A stretch of DNA of 64,000 bases from Schistosoma haematobium (taxonomy: Eukaryota; Platyhelminthes; Trematoda; Strigeidida; Schistosomatidae). Positions 12,761 to 25,115 of the stretch are shown here, in pieces; the stretch's first letter is position 1, and each line of letters begins with the position of its first letter. Both the position numbers and the translations under genes were made by a program. The notes under the pieces are model-generated. The model was not told the origin of the DNA. It ran no database searches and saw only the letters and a program-made list of their open reading frames with translations. The DNA is taken from positions 25,375,116 through 25,439,115 of the forward strand of contig NC_067196.1 of the NCBI RefSeq assembly GCF_000699445.3. The letters are read 5' to 3'.

Positions 12761-13559
12761 GTTGAACTAATTTGTTAAATCGCACAATTTTAAGAAACTG
12801 CTCTTGCACGGTTGTGGAAAAAGGATCCACTGAATTTAAGTTACCAAATAACTCAACCTCATAAAAACAATAAAATTACGCGTAGATTTATTGTTATTCT
12901 TAGTATTGACCGATAAAAAATAATTCACTTGTGTTTTACTTTGAGTGTAGCACATTGTTAAAGTTATTTATTGACATTGACAAATTGCATTACTCTCACT
13001 ATCCTTTGGTTAGAGAAACCGTTTTTTAAGTGGGTTGCTATTCAATAAGCAAATCATATGATATAATTTTTTTAATAACCGAATTCTATTCTTTTACTCA
13101 CTTCTTTCCTGTATAATCATTTAATTATGTACTTAAGTGCTTAAAACCATGTGTTTAGTCTTGAACTGAGAAATGTTTAATGAGTTGAAACAATTTTTTC
13201 TTTTTATCGGAGTTTAGTGAGGATTTTATATTAATAATTTGCGATAAATGTATACCTGAAAAATTATTTCAGCTAGGAAGCCAATGAGACATCAAATTGA
13301 TAAGTATTCACTGTTCTATACAGGATCTAACTCAAAATCTTCAGATAAACAGGATAATCAATAAGGCGGAAACTAATGATTCATATACTCTGACCTTCAT
13401 TAATGTATTATTCCATTCTTACTAAACACTATAGATGGATAATTGGTTTATTTGTGGACTGGTTAACTTCAGAGGTCATGATTTCTACCCAGTGAATTTA
13501 AGAAAAGAGTACTTCATGGGAATAGAAACAAATTCCTACGTAGAAGGTATTCATTAGGG

Positions 13560-13730
13560 ATTGATAACAGTTGGAGTATCCACTAAAAGTCAGGGAGCAT
13601 CGTACAACTGTTTTATTCTAGTACACGATTTATTTGTAGTGACTATGCACGAACCAATCAGAGATCGAACTAAAGATCTTCCGGTTACACGTCAAATACT
13701 TAACCAACAGAGTCTCAATGATACACAGTT
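13560..13730 (-). mobile_element. Highly decayed TIR-hammerhead SINE
   Basis: Scattered matches in the right order: ACTAAAAGTCAGGGAGCATCGTAC, TTTTATTCTAGTACACG, AGTAGTGACTATGCACGA, GATCGAACTAAAGATC. Ribozyme core not recognisable. Confidence 0.35.
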
Positions 13731-14238
13731 CAAACATTCATCAGTTTGTTGTATAACGCTGAGATAAACGATGAAATAATCCTCCAATGCTCCTTGATTT
13801 TTAATGATTCCTTAACTAAGATCAATTCATGATAGATACCTTCCAAATATTATAATAATCCACATAGAATCACTTCATTCATAAAAGGTGTACATCAAAA
13901 TAGGGGCTAATAGAATAATTATCTATTGTTTTATATTTTGATTCTTATCATCATATTACAGAATAATCATCTGTAAATTGTAAAATAAGTTTTTCTTCTC
14001 CTTCTTTGATTTATTAATTTGATAAATGATCGGTTTTTTGTGTGAAAAGTTTCTCTGTTCACCAATATGCTTAAATACAATGATCATTTTTCATATTCTA
14101 TTAATGAATTATTCACTTGACATATCTTGTACTATTTCCTGAATAACTTAAATTACATTTTGTACATTCAAATAAAACATAGTCAAGTACAATATTATTA
14201 AAATCTTTTTTTAAATTTAATTTTAAACATTTGTGAGT

Positions 14239-14330
14239 GAGACTATAATTTATGGACGACATTTGAGCAACGCTAGACTGATTTTCACAGTGTTCACTTA
14301 ATAACCAAGATTAAATGAGGGTTATAAACT
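14239..14330 (+). mobile_element. Truncated MITE-like fragment
   Basis: First 92 bp of the MITE (GAGACTATAATTTATGGACGACATTT...), about 90% or better like 15246 onward by eye. It stops at GTTATAAACT, exactly where the right arm of the inverted duplication begins. Confidence 0.6.
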
Positions 14331-15534
14331 AGAAATTCTGTTGACCTAATATAATACAAAACTCAATGTATGATGACATATATTTGCACAAAGTTGTACA
14401 AAATTTCAAAGAAAACTTTAGTCATGCTAGTAATAGAATTATCAGCCTGAAACTTCCCAGTGACGTATTCTGCTTTAGATATTTGATAAACACTACTGAT
14501 ATTCAAGTATTAACTTTATTTCTCTCACTATTTATCTATGGAACTGAAGGATAGAGAAATCACTGTATATACTTATTCATGCTAGGAGAACGGGCTATCA
14601 AAAAGTTTGTAAAATAAAAGATGGTTATGCCGTTTCATCATGACTCCGAGTTGGTTCCATAGACCCTTGAACTCAGTGACTTAAGAAGTTACCACGTTAT
14701 GTCTCAGAATAGATGCCAGTGGTAATTTTGACGTAGTTTTCCATTCTTCGTTTATAGAAACAATAAGATCTTTCTCTTAACTGAATACAAATTCATATTA
14801 GTTTCGTCCATGCTAAAGTCCTACTGTTTAGTAAATGATGGAAAAGCTTTATGGTTCTGTTAATAGTGTGTTGTTCTGTCAGTTGATTGACTTACTTGAA
14901 AGGCATTTATTATTACTCTAGTCAACACGATCAGTGCCCACTCTTAATCAATTCATTCAAAACTCTAGTCTCAGAAATCATTACAATATCGTACAAGTTT
15001 CAGTAGTATCTATTTCAGTTAGAAATAGGTGATGATAATATTGTCTGACGTGATCATAGAAACTTATTAATTAAATGATTCAACATGAACAACACCTATC
15101 AAAAGACAATAGTTTATATGTGCACATGTAATGATACTTGATATTATGAATTTCTTTTATTTCTGTTGACCTATTTCATATTATTTAGTGTAATATATGA
15201 TAAAACAGACAGAAATTATTTCTCAAAACGTTAAGAGACTTTACTGAGACTATAATTTATGGTCGACATTTGAGCAACGCTAGACTGATTTTCACGGTGT
15301 TCACTTGATAACCAAGACTAAATGAGGGTTATAAAGTAGTGTGAGGAAATAGAATTATGATTTGAAATTGATGATTAAGGTCAAGCATTAGATTTCGGGT
15401 TTTCATCATGATGTGACATCAGCTATAATACCAAGACTCTATTTATCTAAATGTATGAATGAATTTCGTGCGAAAATCCGAGACCTGTTATCTTATGCGT
15501 GATTGGTTTGTCCATAATTTATAGTCTCACCGAG
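14330..15534 (-). repeat. Right arm of 1,205-bp inverted duplication
   Basis: Mirror of 8772-9976; the 4.35 kb between the arms is not duplicated. Contains the second full MITE copy (15246-15528). Confidence 0.9.
15246..15528. mobile_element. 283-bp MITE-like element, second copy
   Basis: Same terminal repeats as 8778-9060 in opposite orientation. It duplicated as part of the inverted arm, so it is not an independent insertion. Confidence 0.6.
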
Positions 15535-17754
15535 ACTTTTATTAAATGTTGAAAATGAAGAAAAACCACTACCACGATTTACATATATCCATATTATAAG
15601 ATAGATAGTTATGGAATGGCTTTTAAGTTTACCTTTTATGCATATTATGTCTTGAAAAATTGCTTTACATTAAGTAAAGGAGATAATTGAAACCATTACT
15701 GATCTATAGGTACGATAGTCAAATATAAAAATGGTCGTTTAAATTTGAAAATCTTTATTTGAATGCTACAGTATCCACATCACACTAAAAACAATTCATA
15801 CCCACAGTCTACAGATTATATGCAATAAATTTTTGATATAAGGAACGCTCAATCCTAAAGACTTGATATAACAAATAAGATAAACTCATGTCTGTCGACA
15901 TACGTAGTATTTAACACCAGTTGGAAGTGTGAAACCTAACAGCAGAAGGCTAAGAAGATCGAACTGAATAAAATAGAAGGGAAAATAAAAAGGAATTATA
16001 ACTTGGAGGAATCATACAGAATGTGAAGGACAAATGATGAAAATCTACAAATGAAGTATAATTCTCATATTTTACCAAGAGATTCTGTAATTAATACAAC
16101 TGATTATCCCCACCTGTGTTCTTGTTCATTACATATATATAATACATATTCACATGATTGAAAAATGTGATTACATTTATATTGTTTAAGGATAGATTTC
16201 TAAATACTTAACGTTTCGGTGTACTTTACAAACATCCTGTTTATGATTGAAATGTGAAATCGAGTAAAGTTTTAATTTAGGTTTGTAAAACAAAATGCAA
16301 AAATCTTTTTTTTTCAAATGAAGTTAACAAGAATATTGGAGGTAATTGTTCTACAGACAACTTTATATTTCATATTATACTTACATTCATGCATATCTTG
16401 ACGAAGAAAAGAAGAATATATAAGTGTTATGTAACAATGTAGAGAATGCCTTGTTAACACATTACATCGATGTAAGATCTTTATACTATGAAAAATAACA
16501 CTTAAATATTCATCTATCGTTAAATTAATTCTTGCCTGATAGGGTTCAAACTTTAAAAGATAAAGTAAAACCATATTTAAAATAGCTTGTCAATTTGATG
16601 TACCGCATATTAAAGAAGAAAAAATCAAAAGTGATTGAAGTATAGAGAATGAAGTGAATAGGATTGAAAATATGAAGATGAAAATCTGAAATTATCTAAC
16701 ATAATACTTCAGTGTTTGATATAATTTTTAACAGTGACTTTACTCATATCGAACACACTGTTGGTGTATGTATAATTATTTATTTTAATGTAGACTGTAT
16801 CATGATCTGTCATTTAAAGATCATTTCGGTCAATAAATAACATCGGCCAAAGACTATTGAAAGCTAAAAAGCACTAAAATCTAGTTTGCTGGTTACACTA
16901 TACAAAACAAAAAATAAACATTTGGTCAGTAACTGAATAGTAACTAATTTGTTATAGAATCTAAAATCTCTGGATTTAAATCACTTATTCATTTATAGCT
17001 CAGTACTTTTGAGAAGTTTCGAACAAGGACAAAACAAATGTTTCAGTTCTTTTTACATTATCAGAATGTGTTTTGTGGAGATTTTTAGCTTCAACTGACT
17101 CATGAGTCCAATCTTTTTACATTGTTTATGTAGAGAACTATCCTCAAACTGGGATAAAATCGTTATAAACTGTATAAGTGAATAAAAAATTATTTTTGTT
17201 AGTACTTTGTCTATGAAGACAAGTTGATGATCCATATCATCCATTATAGATTAACCCATTACTATATATATACACATATATGAAACAATTTTCTTCAGAT
17301 ATCTGATTACAAATATTATGCACTTTAAATTATATAGTATAAAAAGGTTCTCATAGTTAAGATAACCCTAAAAGGAAAGAAAATAAGAGAATAGGACAAA
17401 TTCTTTTTTCTATTACAATCCATCATTATCCTTTAAGTTTTTTTATTTCGATTAAGAAAACTATGTGACAGATGTGATTTTTCTTTTCCTTCAAAGGAAT
17501 ACTCCCATAAAGAAAACAAAAATTGTTATAGTCATTTGGTTCTTTTACAATAGGAATATACAGAAATGCTACAACATTTAATCTCTAAACTAAAATTCAG
17601 CAAAAAAATACTTTTAGACAAAAAAAACACAACAACAGGGTAATTCTATTAATATTCTCATTTTTAAAAAGTTAGATATTTACAAAATTACTCAAGGAAA
17701 TATGAATTCAACCCAGCAATATTATCTGAACAGAATTTCCATTAGTATTATTAA

Positions 17755-17990
17755 TTTCAATAGTTGAGATCATGACTCAGTTGAAGCTAGACTATCATGG
17801 AAAATCTGGAATCACTGAACGGTCGTTTCGTCCTATTGTCGGACTTCTCAGCAGTGCGCATCCCCGACTCCACCTCGCGGGATTCGAACCTAGGACTTAT
17901 CCGTCTCGAAATGGCCATCCAGTGCTTCCAGTTTTTTCATGGTGGTCTAGCTTTAATTGACTCATAATCTCAACTATTGAACTTTCTACA
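17755..17990. mobile_element. TIR-hammerhead SINE, copy with both termini
   Basis: Left end CAATAGTTGAGATCATGACTCA is mirrored on the right by TGACTCATAATCTCAACTATTG. The internal tRNA-like region is shortened. The minus-strand hammerhead reads CTGAGAAG (G8 to A) with GAAACGACCGTTC, predicted inactive; the right-hand ribozyme is truncated to its last third. Confidence 0.75.
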
Positions 17991-18624
17991 ATCTCCACAA
18001 AACCCCTTCTAGTATTATTAATATCAAGCAAATGTTCCTTAGTTCCAGTATAAAAGTATTAATGAATGGTACATATCATAATATTCACATGGTATCAAAT
18101 CTAGAACCTTTAAGCACGATATAATATGTGTTGAGTTCCTATGATTTACATTTCTAAATTTAGTCAACTGATTGTAAAGTGTTATTATCATTAAACAATA
18201 TCAGTGATGAATAACTGTATTTTAAAGTTATTAAATAGAACATCGGGAAAATTGCGTAAAAGCTAGTCACCAATGAGCAAATAATTATTACTAAAGATAA
18301 TTTTGACATGAATCACTTTGAGTACATTTCGTTTATTATGCAAATGACTTTACTGAATGTTAATGACTGCAAATCGATGGTGTTCAAAATTGGTTACTAT
18401 TGAAATCCAGTATTCATTAATATTTCCTTTGTGATTTATACGATTAGCCGATATTGCATATAGTGCAATAGAAATGCCAATAGAAACAGTCAATCAGTTC
18501 AATGCAAACTGTATCTTTTAAATTATAAACAAAATTACAATTTTCACTAAACTTATTTACTATAATTTACTCTATAAATTAGACATCTCAATGCAATTAA
18601 ACAATTTTTTGCATAAGCAAAGAT

Positions 18625-18800
18625 AGATATTGGCTAGCAGTGGAATCCGGAACTTGCGTTTCGTCCTATTTGAGACTCGTCAACTGGATGCACCTACATC
18701 TCAGAACTGATGTTCAATCTAGGACTCGAACATAGTACTGTTCGCTTCAAATGCCATCGCGTAATCCCCTTAGCTACAAAGTCCTAATAGCCACCTGCTT
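18625..18800 (-). mobile_element. Sm-alpha-type SINE, split by a LINE insertion
   Basis: Minus-strand Sm-alpha with A-box-like GTAGCTAAGGGGATT, B box GTTCGAGTCC and hammerhead. The core reads TTGACGAG (C3 to U; C at position 7 is tolerated) with GGACGAAACG kept. The C3-G8 pair needed for catalysis is lost. Sequence that appears to continue the element is found beyond the LINE at 19272-19350. Confidence 0.7.
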
Positions 18801-18812
18801 ATACAATAGGAT

Positions 18813-19258
18813 AATGTCAAGAGAGTTCTACTGTATGGGGCGGAAACTTGGGGAACTACGAAATCCAACATCCAGAAAATACAGGTGTTTATTAACAGTT
18901 GTCTACGCAAAATACTTCAGATCCGTTGGCCGGACACTATTAGCAACAACCAACTGTGGGGAAGAACAAACCAGATCCCAGTGGAGGAAAAAATCAGGAA
19001 GAAGCGCTGGAAGTGGATAGGACACACCTTGAGGAAAGCACCCAACTGTGTCACAAGACAAGCCGTCACATGGAATCCTCAAGGCCAAAGGAAAAGAGGA
19101 AGACCAAAGAACACATTACGCCGGGAAATGGAGATAGACATGAGGAAAATGAACAAGAATTGGATGAAACTAGAAAAGAAGGCCCAGGACAGATTGGGTT
19201 AGAGAATGCTGGTCGGTGGCCTATGCTCCATTAGGAGTAACAGGCGTAAGTAAGTAAG
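18813..19258 (+). pseudogene. 5'-truncated RTE/SR2-like LINE, C-terminal part of the ORF
   Basis: One frame is open from 18813 with residues [60 protein letters not shown] and [15 protein letters not shown]. These are hallmarks of the region after the reverse transcriptase domain in schistosome RTE-like LINEs. A TAG interrupts it at 19198-19200, where the family normally has Trp, after which RMLVGGLCSIRSNRRK leads to the stop. A (TAAG)n tail follows. The 13-bp TATACAATAGGAT flanks it on both sides (about 18800-18812 and 19259-19271), which is a target-site duplication. Dead fragment; the RT catalytic part is missing. Confidence 0.85.
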
Positions 19259-19271
19259 TATACAATAGGAT

Positions 19272-19350
19272 GACCTAAGTCAATATCGAGACAGTTCACA
19301 TAAGATGCATATATACCAACAAAAGATTGATCAATTACAGTTCTAAATAT
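19272..19350. mobile_element. Sm-alpha-derived sequence beyond the LINE insertion
   Basis: GACAGTTCACATAAGATGCATATATACC matches the CAATTTACACAAGATGCATATATACG block of the Sm-alpha copy at 10450-10490. With the flanking duplication, it suggests that one Sm-alpha region was split by the LINE. Confidence 0.5.
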
Positions 19351-20532
19351 CAAATGGGAAGATACATATAAACAATATCAAGTGAATTTAATTTTCTTTT
19401 TGTATATTTATTTAACAAACGAAAGAAGCTTTTTTTTTCTTTAAACAAGATAAAGTTTTCTTAAACAAGTCAATAAAATCCACATTTTTTGTTGTTATCA
19501 TTTATAATCTCTAATTCATTTAAACAACTAATATCATTTAATGATTTATTATATATATTAACTACAATTATGAACAGAATTCCCTATTCAATAAGTTAAA
19601 CCACACAATACATACAAACAGTATAACAACAACAACAACAAACATCAATAAAATAGTTTAAATTTATTCTTTTCATTCAAATGTCAATTTTCACTATTCA
19701 TTCGGTTTTTTTTTGTCTACATTTTTGTTTAAAAGTGAAAAAGTTGCCTCTCTTTTTAAAAAAAGGAAAAAAAGAAAAGAAATTCATTTGTAGCACGAAA
19801 AAAAAATAAAAGTTTCTTTCGAACTGGAGAAAAAAAAGAGAAAAGAGAATTGAATGATCGAAACGACTATTATCATCGTCATCTAGATTGTCATTGAAAA
19901 ACTACAATTTTGTATCATAAAACGAAACGACAACAACAAACAAAAAAGAAGATAAAAGATAGAAGACAGACAAAAATCAATATGTTTTATAGCATTGATC
20001 AAATATGACAATTTTACCTAATATTAACCTATTGAAATATATAATGAAAATTTAATGACTTAATATCAATAATGTAATATGGTCTAATCTATTTTGTTAA
20101 TAAGATAATTAGAGTTATGTATTTGTATAATATAAGTTACAATGTAGTGAACAAGAACATGATTGGGAACAATCGAATATATTTGACACGAAATTACAGA
20201 GCATCTCAATAAACTCTGAGAACCATATGGTAAATCGTTAATTTGCAAACTATTGATCCATTGTCTCAAATTTGACTGTTCCTTTAGCAAATATCAGTCC
20301 ATTGTCTCAGATTTCATTGTTCATGCATTTTCATACTAATTACGTTCCGTTCTCGATTCTTTCCTTCTCGATCTTCGACAGAAATACATTATATGCCTGG
20401 CCACCGTTATATACTACCTGTGTGGATATAAGTAACCTACACTACAGCAACATTTCAAAGGGCTTATCATTTACAACTGTTTTTATTGTAAATATTATTA
20501 TAATTGAGAACTTAATTCATCCGTTTCATAAT

Positions 20533-20755
20533 TGAATTCATAAGTAAATTGAAGTTAGACCACTATGGAAAACCTAGAAACACTGGACGGTCGTTTCATC
20601 CTAATATGGAACTCCTTAGCAGTGCGTATCCATGATCCTGGCTGGCGCGATTCGAAACCAGGACCTATCAGTTTCGTGCATGAAAGCTTAACCATTAGAC
20701 CACTGAGCCGGTATCCAACAGTGTTAATGTCTTAATCCAACTAATCCGTTTCAAT
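20533..20755 (-). mobile_element. TIR-hammerhead SINE copy
   Basis: Left terminus GAATTCATAAGTAAATTGAAG, hammerhead on the minus strand, tRNA-like region (GGCTCAGTGGTCTAATGGTTAAG), spacer. The core reads CTAAGGAG (G5 to A) with GATGAAACGACCGTC: predicted inactive. Confidence 0.75.
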
Positions 20756-21419
20756 TGATCAGTGTATCTTTTAGGAGAAAAACTCAATATTATTTGTATT
20801 AACTAGTTGACTATACTTTTTCATGTAATCTGACAATTGGATTCAGAATATATGTTTACTTCTGTTTAAGAATCATCGAATGTATATACCTATATTCTTA
20901 GTACCGATATTTCCCATTCAAACTCAGATAACTCTGAAGCTCGATAAATTTCTGCCATTTATAGAGATGGATATTAGATTCTCATTTTTATGGGAATAGC
21001 AACACTAAAACTTAGTGTCCACAGCCAATAAACACTTCATAAAAAGAAACAATATTCATCGTGAATTTCACTCTTCAAAGTATAATCAATTTGGAATATA
21101 ATGCTTTTTAAAGTGACAGTGATAGAAATAAGAGCGTATACATTATCTTTTAATTGATGACGATAATAATTAATAATTTTCACTTACTTTCTAATGAAAA
21201 ATCTGTACATAAGACCAAAAAGATACAGTTATTCATGAAAATTAATAATAATCACATATGGCCTCAAAACGTATATCGGAATAATGCACAGAAACCAAAA
21301 CCTTTCAAATACCCTTGAAGCACCTAATTAAATTTTGAATCAAAGAGATTGTTAGTATATATATTACAGAACTAAAATAGAATTAATTCACATGGTACTG
21401 TTTGCTTATATCTTCCCAA

Positions 21420-21480
21420 ATGGGACGAAACTCGCGTCCTGGATTCCACTACTAGCCACCATCTATCTTTGCTTAAAATA
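21420..21480 (+). mobile_element. Sm-alpha 3' fragment
   Basis: CCCAAATGGGACGAAACTCGCG, then TCCTGGATTCCACTACTAG and CATCTATCTTTGCTTAAAAT: the 3' half of the hammerhead and tail. The CTGATGAG half is missing. Confidence 0.7.
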
Positions 21481-21544
21481 GCGTTAGTTATAACTGACAT
21501 ATGAGGTTCTTAGAGTTTGTCTAGATTTTCATTTGCACAACGGA

Positions 21545-21700
21545 CTGCTTTAATAAAGCGATCACTACAAATCATGAAGCACTGGACATACTTTTCTTCT
21601 AGTATGAGGCACTTCAGTAGTGCTTACTTACGACCGTATATGAGATCAAAACCAATAATTGAGACGAATGCATCACATTTAGATCATTATATCCTCACCT
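21545..21700 (-). mobile_element. Decayed TIR-hammerhead SINE
   Basis: AAATCATGAAGCACTGGACATAC..., CTAGTATGAGGCACTTCAGTAGTGC and a faint tRNA-like part (CATTTAGATCATTATATCC). Core not intact. Confidence 0.45.
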
Positions 21701-22039
21701 AATGATTCACATTTCCAGATTCCGCTAATCCCCAATATTGTACAGCCAACATCTATCGTCACTTGTGATATGTTTCTTATAGTTCTTTCACAGTTGAACT
21801 CCTCTGATCATGATTTGTTGCTAAAATTTCGGAAGTTCTTCCTGAAGTTAGTCACCAACAAATATATTATTATCATTATTACTACATTCAGCATAGGTGA
21901 GTTCATGATGTGAACTAAAAGTAGTGATAATACATCATATACTATATGTCGTATGAAATAAACACAATCGCTTTAAATAATTTTTCATATTTACTGCTAA
22001 TTAAACTTGATTTTCGTATATTGAAACATTTATTTGTTT

Positions 22040-22335
22040 AATAGTTGAATTCATGAGTTAATTGAAGCTAAACCACCATGGAAAACATGGAAGCACTGGA
22101 CGGCAATTTCGTGGATTGGTTGAAATTAGACATTAACACTGCTGGATGCCGGCTCAGTGGTCTAGAGGTTAAGTGTTCGTGCGCGAAGCCGATACACCCT
22201 GGGTTCGAATCCCGCGAGGCGGGGTCATGGATGCGCACTGCTGAGTCCCATATTGGGATGAAACGGCCGTCCAGTGCTTCTAGGTTTTTCATGATGGTCT
22301 AACTTCAAACGACTCATGAATTCAATTATTAAATT
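22040..22335 (+). mobile_element. TIR-hammerhead SINE, plus orientation, full architecture
   Basis: Best copy for reading the design 5' to 3': TIR (GTTGAATTCATGAGTTAATTGAAG), half of the inverted ribozyme, reversed spacer, tRNA-like head with A-box-like GGCTCAGTGGTCTAGAGGTTAAG (about 22150-22172) and B box GGGTTCGAATCC (22200-22211), ribozyme, and inverted TIR (CGACTCATGAATTCAATTATT). The ribozyme reads CTGAGTCCC: the GGA of the core is deleted, so it should be dead, although GAAACGGCCGTCCAGTGC is perfect. Confidence 0.8.
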
Positions 22336-22534
22336 ACTATAATATCCACAAACCTGCTCTCTGATTTATTTATTTCGTTATAAATAAGCCAAACTGTTTT
22401 CAAAGTTCATTGTATATCTATTTAATAATTTTTCAGCATTCACTACGAATTTATTTGAAGGTTAATGACGTCAACTTTAACTAATATAAATAAATAACAT
22501 TGAATGTTCAAACGACACAAAATTGTAAGGATGG

Positions 22535-22690
22535 ATAGTAGTTAGCAATGGAAACCAGGACGCGCGGTTCGTCCTATTTGGGACTCGGCAGCTGGATGTA
22601 ACTGCTTCTCAGAGTTGATGTTCACTCTGGGAAGACACAAGTATACAACACCAAGCGAATGACGTTAAAATGTGTTTGAAATATTGTACT
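22535..22690 (-). mobile_element. Sm-alpha-type SINE, partial
   Basis: Minus strand: CATCCAGCTGCCGAGTCCC, AAATAGGACGAACCGCGCGTCC, then TGGTTTCC. Relative to the known Sm-alpha ribozyme, CTGATGAG is CTGCCGAG (A6 lost) and GAAAC is GAACC, so it should be inactive. Stem I CATCCAG with CTGG is recognisable. Confidence 0.75.
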
Positions 22691-23017
22691 TGAACACTCG
22701 ATAAGCATTGAGATAGATATTACTGATATAAAATTTACATACCATATAATTTGTGTTTATACACTTGTGCAATTATGCTTCATTTTCATAATTACTCACT
22801 AAACATGTTTTCTCCTGATTCACTTTTCTCAACCCAATGATGAATTTCATTTGTATTCTATAAAAAAATTTACGTTATTATATAATTGTAAGTCTATGAG
22901 TCTCCTCGTTGGTAATGTTAAGAACTGAATTTCGATCAGTCATTTTTTGGTATATGTGTGTTCTGAGCTGATTGTCTCAATAAAAATATTATCCCCGTCG
23001 AACAGGTTTTTAGAAAT

Positions 23018-23215
23018 CTGAACTCAGTAGCTCAGTCTATGGCTTCTTGAGCGTTCGGAGTGAAAGGTACTAGATGAATGTACTGGTATGAACATTAACA
23101 CTGGGTTGAAAGTAGATCCATGTGACAAGTCTCAAATGGGAGGAAACGTATATCCTGTATTCCACTGCTAGTCACTATCCATCTTTATTTAAAATTGTGT
23201 TATTCATACAAAATG
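23018..23215 (+). mobile_element. Sm-alpha-type SINE
   Basis: Promoter-like CAGTAGCTCAGTCTATGGC, body, then a ribozyme region with GTGACAAG for CTGATGAG and GGAGGAAACG, and tail TCCACTGCTAGTCACTATCC. Core broken at C3 and G8. Confidence 0.7.
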
Positions 23216-24079
23216 AGGCTATCATGAATTTTTACTCTGTATTAGTCACATTAAAAAAACGGATAAGTAATAAAAAACGTTAATTGTTTGTATGAAGTTA
23301 AATAGAGAATGTCTATTTGTTATTATAATGTACTATGAAACTATAATCCTCAACCATATATGTTGTACATCTTAAAGATCACAGCCAATTAAATCACATT
23401 AATGATGATAGTCGTCCATGAACTTATTACCTACAACAACAAGTATTGCATTTCAGGTATGTAGATAATGAATACATGAAACATCTATATAATTCATGTC
23501 AATAGTATAGTGCTTATTTTCCTCAGGTAAATTACACAAGGATCTCTTCTTCAAAGATGATGTACAAATAATTGTCACGGTAAATGTTATAATCACTGAC
23601 TAAATAACTTACTATAATAAGTTAAAAGTGAAATTGAAATTTTGAAATCATTTGAAAGTATATTCAATAACTAGTTTCTTCTTTTTTAGAAGCACCTATA
23701 AAATAAGATTTAGCTGCATATTCTTAACAGAAAATTCTCATAAATCGATAATTTGTTATCATCAATTTAGTGGTTGTGGAGATTGTTAAGTTTTTGATGG
23801 AGATCATGAACCGATTGATGTTTGTTATTCCATAAACATTTCGATCACCATATATATATGTATATCCATCAATCTCATCATACTGTACTGATTCAAAGGA
23901 AATATTTCTTCACCTATATATATAAAAATCATTTCATACAATCCTAAATGAAAGATCAATAAATTCTGATCAAAGATATTTTTCTTAATCCCATAAAAAA
24001 ACATTGTTGTTTAAAAATGATTTTTGTACTATTAAAAATTATATCAGCATTTTAGGGTTTGTGGAGATTGTTAAGTTTT

Positions 24080-24465
24080 TGATTGAAATCATTAGTCAAT
24101 TAAAGCTAGACCACCATGGAAAACCTAGAAGCAATGGACGGCCATTTCGTCTTAGTATGGAACTCCTCGGCAGTGCGCATCCACTATCCCGCACCCCGCG
24201 AGAATCGAACCCAGGAGCTATCGGTCTCGCACCAGGCGCTTAACCAACTAGACCACTGAGCCGGCATCCAGTGGTGTTAATGTCTAACCTCAACTAATCC
24301 ACGAAATTGTGCGACCATCTTCCATTGTACTGAGGTAGACACCTGTTTCTACCCGACACGGATTAGCTGAGGAGTCCCATACTAGGACGAAACGGCCGTC
24401 CAGCACTTCCAGGTTTTCCATGGTGGTCTAGCTTCAGTTGACTGATGATTTCAATTAAAAATTAT
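24080..24465. mobile_element. TIR-hammerhead SINE, longest copy, both termini
   Basis: Left terminus ATTAGTCAATTAAAGCTAGACCACC and right terminus GGTGGTCTAGCTTCAGTTGAC are inverted repeats. Between them are a minus-strand ribozyme (CCGAGGAG, U4 to C, inactive), a tRNA-like region, the full spacer (TCTTCCATTGTACTGAGGTAGACACC) and a plus-strand ribozyme at about 24366-24410. The latter has CTGAGGAG, GTCC/GGAC and GAAACGGCCGTC intact but has lost its stem I partner (GATTAG instead of GCACTG). Confidence 0.8.
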
Positions 24466-25027
24466 ACGTTTACTAGTGATTGATTACGTAATAGATTTCT
24501 TAATATTTTATTAAGAATTCAATCAATTAATTGAATTGTACTTCATCAATGATACTGATTATCGATTGAGTTTTACAATAAATTAATTAAAATTAAAAAT
24601 GTAAAAGTCATTGTATATTTCAACTCTGAATCACTTAAAAATTTTAAACTTGACACTATGTAAGATATGGATGTGTATTACTGAAAAGTTACAAACTAAA
24701 TTGTAGATACTGTTCAATTCCTGTTAATTTTCAATGTTAGTGTTTGTTTTTTTTCCTTTTTCATAATGAACTATATTTTAACATTTCTTATTCACTTTAC
24801 AAAAACACTGCAGTAACTATTGGTATTATTACGTTCATGCTCATAATGGTTTATAAGGACAAGTTATCACCTATATTTATCAACTAATATGACACTGTAT
24901 AACACAAACATTCTCATTATTCAATAAGAAACAATATGTTATATATCTTGTTATAAAAATACTACAGATAAACATTCGAACAATATCCATTCAAAATATT
25001 AATAATCTGAACCAATTTCATAGAATT

Positions 25028-25066
25028 CATTTCGTGACATAGTCTAAGCCACTTCTTCAGAGAATG
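25028..25066 (-). ncRNA. Penelope-type hammerhead motif, minus strand
   Basis: Read on the minus strand: CTGAAGA, then AGTGGCTTAGACTATGTCAC, then GAAATG. CTGAAGA fits the CUGANGA core and GAAA is present. It is the mirror partner of 25116-25155. Confidence 0.45.
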
Positions 25067-25115
25067 AATAAATTAATAATCAAATCAAAACTCATTCAAC
25101 TTTAAACTTGATTTA

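Noticed and set aside
9752..14554. Identical 62-codon frames at 9752-9940 (minus) and 14366-14554 (plus)
   Set aside because: Identity comes from the inverted duplication. The frame has no domain, so it is not evidence of a duplicated gene.
22150..22211. tRNA genes, suggested by perfect A-box-like and B-box motifs here and in other copies
   Set aside because: The boxes lie in repeated SINE copies without a cloverleaf or acceptor stem; they are tRNA-derived promoters.
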